The position numbers and the translations under genes were made by a program. This document shows positions 16,577 to 24,086 of a stretch of 39,728 bases of DNA, piece by piece. The stretch is taken from assembly GCF_900162685.1 (NCBI RefSeq), contig NZ_LT727828.1:1759924-1799651 (forward strand). Direction: 5' to 3'. Source of the stretch: Terribacillus halophilus (GTDB taxonomy: Bacteria; Bacillota; Bacilli; Bacillales; Amphibacillaceae). The notes below the pieces were generated by a model. It saw nothing but the letters and a program-made list of their open reading frames with translations. It searched no databases and was not told where the DNA came from. How positions within the stretch are numbered: position 1 is the first letter of the stretch; every line of letters starts with the position of its first letter.

Positions 16577-17281
16577 TTATCCGATAAAATAACCGACCGT
16601 GAGACCGCCGATAATAGCAAACCCTAATGCCCATTCCTTCAGCCAGTTTTGCCGCAGCTTATTTGCTGCCAGTAATGTTAATATGGTAATAAGAATGCTC
16701 GTGACAATGACTACCGTATGACCGCTGCTTTTTACTGCTTCGTTGGCAGCGAAGTATCCAAAAGCGCCGAGCATGGCTGCCGTCGAAATAATGACCATCT
16801 TCTTCGTTCCGTTTTTCTTTGCTGTGATTTTCTTTTGGAAAGTACCGAGTGACTTTGTGAAGAACAGTGTGACAATGAGCCAGCCGGTTCCGCCGATACA
16901 TAATGTCCAAGCAATCGTGGTGAATGCTTCCGGGCCAAAATTCGCTGCTCCTAACTCTGTGCCATAAGCGCTGGAAGCCATCTGTGCACCAAGCGACTCT
17001 GTTGCAGAGGAACCTATAATAGCACTGCGCATCATTGTTAGCGGGTTCCCGATCAAGGTCATTAGTGAGACAGCTATAATGATATTCCCTAGTGAAGGCC
17101 CGATAGCAGCAATAGCACCTGTCTTCATGGCACTTTTGGCTTCTTGCGCTGTCATACCGACACTCTCTCTTACCTGGAGTGCAGATCGGGTAAAAACAAT
17201 TCCTTGAAATACAACAATTGCAACGACAACGAGACAAAAACCCCACAGTACGCCACTGTTCATGATTTCACCTATCTGCAA
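16577..17281 (-). CDS. DUF5058-like integral membrane protein
   Basis: 234 residues, about six membrane helices. The start (MNSGVLWGFCLVVVAIVVFQGIVFTR) and the segment around residues 50-80 (MKTGAIAAIGPSLGNIIIAVSLMTLIGNPL) match my memory of DUF5058 proteins, which commonly stand next to M20 peptidases. First cistron of the operon with the membrane protein at 15824 and the amidohydrolase at 14413. I keep TTG 17281 as start because AAGGAGGAGG ends five bases upstream; ATG 17263, six codons in, is the alternative. Function is unknown; a substrate-transport role is inferred from context. Confidence 0.8.
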   Translation of the reverse strand: MQIGEIMNSGVLWGFCLVVVAIVVFQGIVFTRSALQVRESVGMTAQEAKSAMKTGAIAAIGPSLGNIIIAVSLMTLIGNPLTMMRSAIIGSSATESLGAQMASSAYGTELGAANFGPEAFTTIAWTLCIGGTGWLIVTLFFTKSLGTFQKKITAKKNGTKKMVIISTAAMLGAFGYFAANEAVKSSGHTVVIVTSILITILTLLAANKLRQNWLKEWALGFAIIGGLTVGYFIG

Positions 17282-17537
17282 ATTTCCTCCTCCTTAAAGT
17301 GTATAACTATTCTGACTATTATGTTAGCTGGTTCGTAATCTTCATGTCAAAACCTTTATGAAAAACAGGTCTATATATGCAACAAAGTTGCCATATCAAC
17401 ACGGAATACTACCTATCGCTTGTTAGATTCTTTAACAATCAGGAAAGATAAAATTTAATTATCAGCAGAGATTTTACATTTTGTGGTATATAGTTGTATT
17501 CTCTAAGAAGCAAAACTGTATGGAAGGAGTTAGATAG

Positions 17538-17663
17538 ATGTCTGAGGAAGAAGTTTTGTTACCCCTAAATTCTATTATGTCACTTGTAATATCGCTAGCT
17601 ATTATAAGCTTAGTAACATGGGGAATGATTGCTCTTGTAAAGATAATGCGGATGAAAAATTAA
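17538..17663 (+). CDS. 41-residue membrane peptide, unrecognised
   Basis: ATG 17538 to TAA 17663. GGAAGGAG (17522-17529) is eight bases upstream. The peptide has an acidic start (MSEEEV), one hydrophobic helix (about residues 13-34, SLVISLAIISLVTWGMIALV) and a basic end (KIMRMKN), so C-in topology is likely. A possible promoter, TTTACA with TATTCT about 18 bases later, lies near 17473-17502. No family recognised. It stands alone between two oppositely read units. Confidence 0.6.
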   Translation: MSEEEVLLPLNSIMSLVISLAIISLVTWGMIALVKIMRMKN

Positions 17664-17669
17664 ATAGAT

Positions 17670-17698
17670 AAAAAAGTAGGACAAGCCTGCCTTGCCCT
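17670..17698 (-). terminator. terminator-like hairpin on the minus strand without a known gene
   Basis: On the minus strand AGGGCAAG (17698-17691), 5-base loop, CTTGTCCT (17685-17678, one G-U), then ACTTTTTT. Upstream of it on the same strand there is a strong ribosome binding site (AGGAGGAGG) before ATG 17798, which opens only an 11-codon frame (17763-17798). This may be a short RNA or a tiny gene; see findings. Confidence 0.5.
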
Positions 17699-17861
17699 TA
17701 TATCCACCAGTAGTAGCAACTCCGCGTAATGCTGGTGCTTTATTTAGCGCCATACTTTGCCATTAGTTATCCAGAATCCTTCTATGTTTAAAACACATTT
17801 GCCTCCTCCTGTACTATAACGTAATTATTATATATATTAGCAACTCCCTCTCCTTTCCCGT

Positions 17862-17891
17862 GACATAAACACCTCCTCGTCCACATACATC
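17862..17891 (+). promoter_or_regulatory. sigma-E-like promoter of spoVB
   Basis: GACATAAA (17862-17869), 14-base spacer, CATACATC (17884-17891). The -10 element matches the mother-cell sigma-E pattern CATACAnT closely, and the gene downstream is a sporulation gene, which supports the reading. Confidence 0.6.
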
Positions 17892-17920
17892 TAGAATATG
17901 GACAAGTTGAGGTGACTAAA

Positions 17921-19447
17921 GTGGGAAAACAATCATTATTAAAAGGTACGATTATCTTGGCTATTGCTGCTTGCTACAGTAAGCTGATCGGCTTTATGAA
18001 TGGTATCGTGTTATCACGGCTGTTGGGACCCGAAGGAATTGGACTAGCTATGATGGCGATGCCGGTAACTGGCTTGCTGATTGCGATTACAGGTTTCGGT
18101 TTAGAAGTGGCGGTCGCCAATCTGGTAGCAGAGAACAATGCTTCCAACAATCGGACAAGACTGCGGCATGTGCTGTCTTTATCTTTTCTAATCACAGGGG
18201 CACTAAGTATTGTCACTTCTTTGCTGCTGTTTGGTCTTATTTCGTATGCGCCAGGATTGCTATTCGCTGATCAGCGAGCTATCTACACATTTACTGCTAT
18301 TATCCCGATCATCCCGATCGTTGCCATTTCTTCGATCTTGAAAGGTTATTTTCATGGAAAACAATATATGTCACCTGGAGCCTTTGCTTCCATATTGGAA
18401 CAAAGTGTGCAGCTAGTTGTGACATATATGCTTGTTCAATATTTGCTGCCATATGGACTGGGTGTTGCTGCCGCTGGTGCGGTAATCAGTATGGTTATTG
18501 GTGAAGCGATTTCCTTAGGTGTGTTAATGTTCGCCTTCCAAAGACAGAAGGAGTTCAAATGGCGTTTTCTTCATATTATCGGAGATCTAGTCCGTGATGG
18601 AAAACAGCATACACGCGACTTGATTCGCGTGGCACTTCCGAATACTGGGACGCATCTTGTCAATAGTTTTGCGGCCGTATTAATGCCAATTATTATTACA
18701 CACAGCTTTATCACAGCAGGCCACACAGCAGAAACAGCAACAGAGACGTACGGATTATTGATGGGATATGTGATGCCGCTCGTTTTCGTGCCCACGTTCA
18801 TTACGCATTCGCTTTCTACTAATTTACTGCCTTCTATTAGTGACTTATACGCCAGACGGCAATTTCAGCAAATGTATAGCAACATTAATCAAGTCATAAC
18901 AGTCACGATGATGATTTGTATTCCTTGGGCATTGTTTCTTTATTTCTTCGCAACTGATTTGACGACTTTGTTTTATCACTCTGAAGATGCCGGACTGCTT
19001 ATTCAGAAAATGATTTTCTGTTTTATGCTCAGCTATTTGCAAATCCCGCTGCAGGCTGTCTTGATTGGAATCGGCAAAAGCAGTGTTGTTTTATACAATA
19101 ATTTAATTGCTGCGCTTGCCAGTCTGCTGGTTATTTACTTTGTTGCCTCTCAGCCGAGTATGGGCGTAAATGGCGTTATTCTCGGTCTTAACCTTGGTGA
19201 AGTTCTTGGGACACTGTTACATTTTGCAAGTTTGTACCAAGCTGTCCGCTTTCCTTTTGGTTTTGCTCGGTTTTATAAACTGCTCGTTGCGATTGTTTGT
19301 ATGGCATCCGCTGCGATTTTCCTTTATTTAACGCTGGATTCTTACATTGCTAATGGGTATGTACTACTCAGCAGTGTATTACTTATATCCGCTGCCATTT
19401 ACTTGCTGCTCCTTCACCGATTTCGTCTGCTAAAACAAGAGCAATAA
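17921..19447 (+). CDS. spoVB: SpoVB-like polysaccharide/lipid flippase (MOP superfamily)
   Basis: 508 residues with about 14 membrane helices, the normal size for SpoVB (518 in B. subtilis). The N-terminus GKQSLLKGTIIL..LIGFMNGIVLSRLLGPEGIGLAMMAMP matches SpoVB and its paralogues. The family is MurJ/Wzx-like; SpoVB is needed for spore cortex formation, probably moving lipid-linked precursors across the outer forespore membrane. GTG 17921 is preferred because AGGTGA is five to ten bases upstream; GTG 17912 lies within that site. The sigma-E-like promoter 30 bases upstream supports expression in the mother cell. Paralogues such as YtgP/YkvU are alternatives. Confidence 0.85.
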   Translation: MGKQSLLKGTIILAIAACYSKLIGFMNGIVLSRLLGPEGIGLAMMAMPVTGLLIAITGFGLEVAVANLVAENNASNNRTRLRHVLSLSFLITGALSIVTSLLLFGLISYAPGLLFADQRAIYTFTAIIPIIPIVAISSILKGYFHGKQYMSPGAFASILEQSVQLVVTYMLVQYLLPYGLGVAAAGAVISMVIGEAISLGVLMFAFQRQKEFKWRFLHIIGDLVRDGKQHTRDLIRVALPNTGTHLVNSFAAVLMPIIITHSFITAGHTAETATETYGLLMGYVMPLVFVPTFITHSLSTNLLPSISDLYARRQFQQMYSNINQVITVTMMICIPWALFLYFFATDLTTLFYHSEDAGLLIQKMIFCFMLSYLQIPLQAVLIGIGKSSVVLYNNLIAALASLLVIYFVASQPSMGVNGVILGLNLGEVLGTLLHFASLYQAVRFPFGFARFYKLLVAIVCMASAAIFLYLTLDSYIANGYVLLSSVLLISAAIYLLLLHRFRLLKQEQ

Positions 19448-19512
19448 CGAATCAGGCTTGAAGCCGATAATTACGCTAGGTTATACTTATACTAGTAATT
19501 GAGGTGAAGACA

Positions 19513-20733
19513 TTGTATAAATTATTGACGCATAACGACTTGGATGGTGTCGGCTGTGGAATTCTAGCGACACTTGCTTTTGGAGAGGATGTCGAAATCC
19601 GCTACAACTCCATCAGCAGCTTGAACGAAGAAGTAAAGAAATTCCTAGCCGATGAAACCCAGCATCATAAAGAACTATGGGTTACGGATCTCGCGGTGAA
19701 TGAAGAAAACGAAGCCGCAATTTCTGCATTCATTAAGGCTGGAGGCAAAGCAAGATTAGTGGATCATCATAAAACAAGTGAACATTTAAACGCACACGAA
19801 TGGGCTTGGATTGCGACGAAGCAGGATGATGGTGCACAAACATCCGCCACGAGCATGCTTTATGATGTTTTGGTACAAGAAGGACACATGGAAAAATCAA
19901 AATCGGTGAGCGAGTTTGTTGAACTTGTCCGCCAATACGATACATGGGAATGGGAAAAACGGCAGAATGAAGCAGCCAAGCAGTTGAATGCCTTGCTCTT
20001 CTTGCAAAGCATTGACGAATTTGCTGCTGTAATGATTGAACGTCTGCAGCATAGCGAATCGTTTGTTTTTAATGACTTGGAAGCAAAACTGCTGCAAGTA
20101 CAAGACGCACAAACGGAACGCTATATTCGGAAGAAAAGAAAGCAAGTTGTCCCAATTAAAGTAGATACATATCTTGCTGGCGTTGTGCACGCAGAATCTT
20201 ATCTATCCGAATTAGGCAATGATCTAGGAAAGACTTTCCCGCATTTGGACTTTATCGTGATGATTATGATGGGAACAAAGCGTTTAAGTCTCCGGACCAT
20301 TCATGATGATGTCGACGTATCTGCCATCGCTGGGAATTATGGCGGAGGCGGCCACCAGAAGGCATCAGGTGCAACGTTAACAGAAGACGCATTTGAGCTA
20401 TTTGTTAAAAACGCATTTGACCTGCAAGCGTTGCGTCCAGACGCAATGGAAAACAAATTTAATACGCCAGAAAACGATCTGGGAACGTTGTACTGCAATG
20501 AGCAGAATGATAAATTCTTTATCGTTCAGCAAAATCGGAAATTCTATATTATGAAAAATCAGAAGCCGGCAGAGCTTGGTTATGATACATTCGCAGAAGC
20601 GGAAAAACAGTTGAAGCGAGAAGAACTTGCATTTCTCGTTAACGATCACCGCTATGTAAAATATTTGAGTGAGCGCGTGAAAAAACAAGACCTTACTGTC
20701 AATAAGCCAGTTGTAAAAAAGCAGGAAGACTAA
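19513..20733 (+). CDS. nrnB: oligoribonuclease NrnB (DHH/DHHA1 phosphoesterase)
   Basis: 406 residues; B. subtilis NrnB (YngD) has 398. It degrades 2-5 nucleotide RNA fragments and related dinucleotides. Motifs: THNDLDGVGCG at the N-terminus, the DLAV segment, RLVDHHKTS (DHH motif, about residue 90) and the DHHA1 substrate motif GNYGGGGHQKASGA near residue 282. About 100 further C-terminal residues are family-typical. TTG 19513 is the likely start: AGGTGA is 5-10 bases upstream and the product then begins MYKLLTHNDLDG like the known protein; GTG 19504 overlaps the binding site. A terminator follows directly. Confidence 0.93.
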   Translation: MYKLLTHNDLDGVGCGILATLAFGEDVEIRYNSISSLNEEVKKFLADETQHHKELWVTDLAVNEENEAAISAFIKAGGKARLVDHHKTSEHLNAHEWAWIATKQDDGAQTSATSMLYDVLVQEGHMEKSKSVSEFVELVRQYDTWEWEKRQNEAAKQLNALLFLQSIDEFAAVMIERLQHSESFVFNDLEAKLLQVQDAQTERYIRKKRKQVVPIKVDTYLAGVVHAESYLSELGNDLGKTFPHLDFIVMIMMGTKRLSLRTIHDDVDVSAIAGNYGGGGHQKASGATLTEDAFELFVKNAFDLQALRPDAMENKFNTPENDLGTLYCNEQNDKFFIVQQNRKFYIMKNQKPAELGYDTFAEAEKQLKREELAFLVNDHRYVKYLSERVKKQDLTVNKPVVKKQED

Positions 20734-20781
20734 GAAAGAAGGCGGAATGCACCTGAATCAGTGTATCCCGCCTTCTTCTTT
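20733..20781 (+). terminator. terminator between nrnB and the convergent small gene
   Basis: Arms around GAAGGCGG and CCGCCTTC, extended inward by TGCAC/GTGTA, with T-rich and A-rich flanks. It likely serves both convergent genes. Confidence 0.85.
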
Positions 20782-20929
20782 ATAAACTCTCAGCTGTTGC
20801 TATCGCTTGTTCCATTAACTGAATGTCTTCTTGAATCAAGCTGCGAATCCCGGAATCTGGGCATCTTCTGTATTCGTCTTCAAGCCGTCTTAACTCCGCG
20901 TGAAAGATATCTGTATCCGAATAGTGCAT
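20780..20929 (-). CDS. 49-residue helical cytosolic protein, unrecognised
   Basis: The peptide starts MHYSDTDIFHAELRRLEDEY and is almost wholly charged-helical, with pairs of Glu/Arg spaced for a helix-helix dimer (LRRLEDEYRRCPDSG, then SLIQEDIQLMEQAIATAESL). ATG 20929 is chosen because GGAGG lies 7 bases upstream; the longer frame to 21049 would cross this site and begin in AT-rich promoter sequence. I do not recognise a family. The gene is convergent with nrnB and divergent from brnQ. Confidence 0.65.
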   Translation of the reverse strand: MHYSDTDIFHAELRRLEDEYRRCPDSGIRSLIQEDIQLMEQAIATAESL

Positions 20930-21011
20930 ATATACTGCCTCCATATGGCTTTTACTAATATATATGCCGAAACAGCACAGAAATATACTTCTTAAATAAT
21001 AAAAAATATTG

Positions 21012-21040
21012 TTGTTCCTTTTTATGTTGTGTGATAGAAT
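21012..21040 (+). promoter_or_regulatory. probable sigma-A promoter of brnQ
   Basis: TTGTTC (21012-21017), 17-base spacer, TAGAAT (21035-21040). Confidence 0.55.
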
Positions 21041-21071
21041 CTCTAACATAGTTTAAATTTCATTTATTTTA

Positions 21072-21086
21072 AATTGTCAAACTATT
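21072..21086. promoter_or_regulatory. possible CodY box before brnQ
   Basis: AATTGTCAAACTATT agrees at 11 of 15 positions with the CodY consensus (AATTTTCWGAAAATT). It would lie about 25-40 bases downstream of the transcription start. Branched-chain amino acid transporters are known CodY targets in Bacillus, so the position is sensible, but the match is moderate. Confidence 0.4.
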
Positions 21087-21120
21087 TAGAAAAAGCATTT
21101 TTGCCTATGGAGGTACTATT

Positions 21121-22470
21121 ATGAAAAAATCAATTCCGTTTTCTTATGTCATCATTACTGGGTTCATGCTTTTTGCCCTCTTCTTTGGGGCAGGCAACCT
21201 AATCTTCCCGGCTTTACTTGGTCAGCAATCTGGATCGAATGTGCTGACAGCTAACCTAGGCTTTATTATTACAGGAGTTGGCTTGCCATTACTCGGTATT
21301 TTAGCATTTGCTATATCCGGTAAAAATGATTTGCAAGACTTAGCAAGCCGTGCGCATCCGATTTTTGGCTACGCATTCACGATTATCCTATATCTGTCCA
21401 TTGGCCCGCTGTTTGCAATGCCGCGTACCGGAACTGTTTCGTATGAAATTGGTGTTCAGCCTTTCCTTTCAGGTGATTCCGGTGCATGGCCGTTAATCAT
21501 CTATTCAATCGTATTCTTTGGACTTACGTGCTTCTTCTCTTTGAAGCCAGCAAAAATTGTCGAGGTTGTTGGAAAGTACTTAACACCAGCATTATTAGTT
21601 GTTATTGCCATTCTTATTGTTACCGTGTTGGTAAACCCTATCGGCAGCCCGCAGGAAGCAACAGAAGCTTACAGCAGTAACGCTTTCTTTAAAGGTTTCC
21701 AAGAAGGTTACCTGACGATGGATACTCTGGCAGCATTCGTATTTGGAATCATTGTGATTAATTCTGTAAAAAATATCGGCATTAAAGATCGTAAAAGTAT
21801 TCTTGGATTCACATGGAAAGCAGCGGTTATTGCAGCCGTTCTTCTTGCTTTAATCTACACTTCTTTATCATACCTTGGCGCAACGAGTGTAGCAGGAATC
21901 GGTCAATTGGATAATGGCGGTTCCGTATTAGCGGGGGTCTCTGACTTTTATTATGGTAGTGCAGGTAATATATTACTTGGTTTGATTGTATTCGGCGCTT
22001 GTCTTACTACAAGCATTGGTCTTGTAACTGCATGCAGCAGCTATTTCAGCCGCCTGCTTCCAAATGTATCTTATAACGTTCTTGCTGTTGTACTATCCGT
22101 GTTTAGTGCTGTTATCGCAAATGCTGGTTTGTCCAATATTATTACCTTCAGCGTACCTGTATTAACGATCATCTATCCGCTAGCAATTGTGTTGATTTTC
22201 CTTACTTTCTTGCATGATGTTATCGGCGGAAGCAGAGCTGTCTACTTGACGAGTCTGTTGTTCACTTTTGCAGTTAGTTTGATGGAAGGTTTAAACGCTG
22301 CTGGAATCCCTATTCCAGGGGTACAGCAATTCTTAACTGAAAACCTGCCAATGTACACGTTAGGTCTTGGGTGGCTGCTGCCAGCAATTGCAGGGGCAAT
22401 TATCGGCTACGTGATCTACCTTGCAACAAAACCTAGTAAAACTGAATTTAATAAAGCGAATGCTCGTTAA
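21121..22470 (+). CDS. brnQ: branched-chain amino acid transport system II carrier protein BrnQ
   Basis: 449 residues, 12 membrane helices, the family's normal size. The N-terminal signature SYVIITGFMLFALFFGAGNLIFPALLGQQ is diagnostic of the LIVCS sodium-coupled family, and GPLFAMPRTGTVSYEIGVQPF follows near residue 100. It takes up leucine, isoleucine and valine across the cytoplasmic membrane. GGAGG lies 6-10 bases before the ATG. A sigma-A promoter and a possible CodY box lie in the 80 bases upstream, suggesting repression when branched-chain amino acids are plentiful. A terminator follows. Confidence 0.94.
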   Translation: MKKSIPFSYVIITGFMLFALFFGAGNLIFPALLGQQSGSNVLTANLGFIITGVGLPLLGILAFAISGKNDLQDLASRAHPIFGYAFTIILYLSIGPLFAMPRTGTVSYEIGVQPFLSGDSGAWPLIIYSIVFFGLTCFFSLKPAKIVEVVGKYLTPALLVVIAILIVTVLVNPIGSPQEATEAYSSNAFFKGFQEGYLTMDTLAAFVFGIIVINSVKNIGIKDRKSILGFTWKAAVIAAVLLALIYTSLSYLGATSVAGIGQLDNGGSVLAGVSDFYYGSAGNILLGLIVFGACLTTSIGLVTACSSYFSRLLPNVSYNVLAVVLSVFSAVIANAGLSNIITFSVPVLTIIYPLAIVLIFLTFLHDVIGGSRAVYLTSLLFTFAVSLMEGLNAAGIPIPGVQQFLTENLPMYTLGLGWLLPAIAGAIIGYVIYLATKPSKTEFNKANAR

Positions 22471-22477
22471 TTAACAA

Positions 22478-22505
22478 AACGCCCGGTCCTTTGGCCGGGT
22501 GTCTT
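22478..22505 (+). terminator. terminator of brnQ
   Basis: ACGCCCGG and CCGGGTGT pair over 8 bp (with G-U) around an 8-base loop; the T tract is weak. Confidence 0.6.
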
Positions 22506-22548
22506 GCATGTTTAAGAGTTGAGTGATTCAATAAATACGTTTAATTGT

Positions 22549-22659
22549 TTAAGGATACCGTTCCAGCGATTCTGTTTCCCAAAAACTTGCTCCCCAGCAA
22601 AACCGAACTTTTTCTTCTAATGTCATATTATTTATTAGTGCATTGATATCTTTTTCCAT
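22549..22659 (-). pseudogene. truncated N-terminus of a GH3 beta-glucosidase
   Basis: A 36-codon frame with its own AAAGGATG site and ATG 22659. The segment MTLEEKVRFCWGASFWETES followed by LERYP has the exact spacing of the conserved start of family 3 glycoside hydrolases (TLEEK-x3-C-x-G-x2-FW-x-T-x4-ER-x-P; family form usually ends ERLGIP). After this the frame stops (TAA) where the family goes on for 600-800 residues. No further GH3 sequence is found downstream on this strand before brnQ. I read it as a deletion remnant that kept its translation start. In the +1 frame a 34-codon stretch ending WNGILKQLNVFIESLNS is also open and may be chance or the tail of another lost gene. Confidence 0.65.
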
Positions 22660-22711
22660 GTTTATCATCCTTTCGTCTCCTTATTTCTACCCTGTACAAA
22701 TCCAACTAAAC

Positions 22712-22741
22712 AAAAAGGACCAGACACTAAGTCTGATCCTG
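22712..22741 (-). terminator. terminator of the HD-GYP gene
   Basis: On the minus strand AGGATCAGAC and GTCTGGTCCT pair over 10 bp (one G-U), then TTTTTG. Confidence 0.8.
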
Positions 22742-22762
22742 CTAACGTTTATATATAGGGTT

Positions 22763-23896
22763 TTATCCCGCGTCTGTTTTTGGAACCGATTTGAGATCAT
22801 AAGCGCAATCTTCTAATATACCAATAAAGATATCAACAATGTTCGGGTCAAACAGGCTGCCCTTACAGCGAATCAATTCAGCTGCTGCATGTTTGGCAGA
22901 CATGCCCTTACTGTACGTGCGTTCCGTAGTCATCGCATCAAACGCATCTGCAACACCGACAATACGAGCGAATAACGGTATTTGCTCGCCTTTCAGCTGC
23001 TTTGGATAGCCGCTTCCATCCATACGTTCATGATGGAGCATAGCGGTATCAATAGAGTTCTGAAAGAAACGATTTGGTTTAATAGCGGAAAGAATACGCG
23101 CTCCGATTTCTGTGTGCTGCTTCATCAGCTCAAATTCATTGTCCGTCAATCCAGTTGTTTTTCGTAATATCCGGTCTTCGATGCCGATTTTTCCGATATC
23201 ATGTAAAATCGCTGCCTGATAAAGCTCAAAGCACATCTGGGAATCGAGTTTCAATCTTTTCCCGATCAGCCAAGCATAACGTGCCACACGCTCTGAATGA
23301 CCTTTTGTCAGGGGATCACGTGCGTCGAGCGCTTCTGCAAGCATCCGAATCATGCTAACGAACATCTTGTACAGCTCATCGTACATCTGACTATTATGTA
23401 AGGACAAAGCAGATTGCTCAGCCAGCATTACAACAAGTTTCATATTGCGTTGGCTAAAGAAGCGTCCGTTCTTCTTATTCATCAGCTGAATAGCACCCAA
23501 TACGTTCCCCTTGGCTTGCAGTGGTACTGTTAACAGTGAGGTAGCGTGCTGATCAAGATAAGCAGTACAACAGGCAGGCAGGAGTTCGCCAGCATTTTCT
23601 ACAAAATCCGTTTCTCCTGTCTTAATCACTTTCCCGACAATGCCTTCCCCTTCTGACAGTGTTAAATCAGAGAGACTTTCAACTGGCAAACCAACTGCCG
23701 CTTTCGCACTGATTTGTTTCTTTTCGTTTTCTGGCATCCATAATATCGCCACTTCCGCTTCCACGATCATCACCATTTGGTCAAGTATGCCCTGGAATAC
23801 ATCCTGCAAATCAATAGCAGCATTTAATTCCTTTAAGGCCTCTAGCATTTTAGATAGTTCCTTTACTTTTGATTCAAGCATCGTTATCGTGGCCAC
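22763..23896 (-). CDS. GAF and HD-GYP domain phosphodiesterase
   Basis: 377 residues. A short helix, then a GAF sensor domain (about 22-170) and an HD-GYP domain (about 178-355). Catalytic residues are intact: His200, the HD pair His232-Asp233 in LHDIGKIGI, and HHERMDGSGYP at 288-298; the GYP signature is complete. HD-GYP proteins hydrolyse cyclic di-GMP or related dinucleotides; the GAF domain would bind a small ligand or sense redox state, and there is a Cys pair (Cys109-Cys110) in it. No membrane segment. GTG 23896 with GAGGAAG upstream. It is a single-gene unit with its own terminator. Confidence 0.92.
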   Translation of the reverse strand: MATITMLESKVKELSKMLEALKELNAAIDLQDVFQGILDQMVMIVEAEVAILWMPENEKKQISAKAAVGLPVESLSDLTLSEGEGIVGKVIKTGETDFVENAGELLPACCTAYLDQHATSLLTVPLQAKGNVLGAIQLMNKKNGRFFSQRNMKLVVMLAEQSALSLHNSQMYDELYKMFVSMIRMLAEALDARDPLTKGHSERVARYAWLIGKRLKLDSQMCFELYQAAILHDIGKIGIEDRILRKTTGLTDNEFELMKQHTEIGARILSAIKPNRFFQNSIDTAMLHHERMDGSGYPKQLKGEQIPLFARIVGVADAFDAMTTERTYSKGMSAKHAAAELIRCKGSLFDPNIVDIFIGILEDCAYDLKSVPKTDAG

Positions 23897-24086
23897 AGCA
23901 CTTCCTCATTTCATCTATCTCATACTTCCGGCGTAGTCCTTTATTCCTGTTAACCTCTGTATGATTAAGTATAAGCGAACATAAGGGAAATTAGAAGGTG
24001 TTTCTCCTAGGGTTTTAAGGGCATAAATAAAAACTATATATCATGAAAACTACTATCCTATATAATTGGGGAAAGGGGGATTATAT

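Noticed and set aside
16659-17246. 195-codon minus-strand frame within the DUF5058 gene
   Set aside because: Cys/Arg-rich product without family features; it is a shadow in another frame of the real gene.
17701-17737. CACCAG/CTGGTG inverted repeat upstream of spoVB as an attachment or operator site
   Set aside because: Only six paired bases with a long loop; expected by chance.
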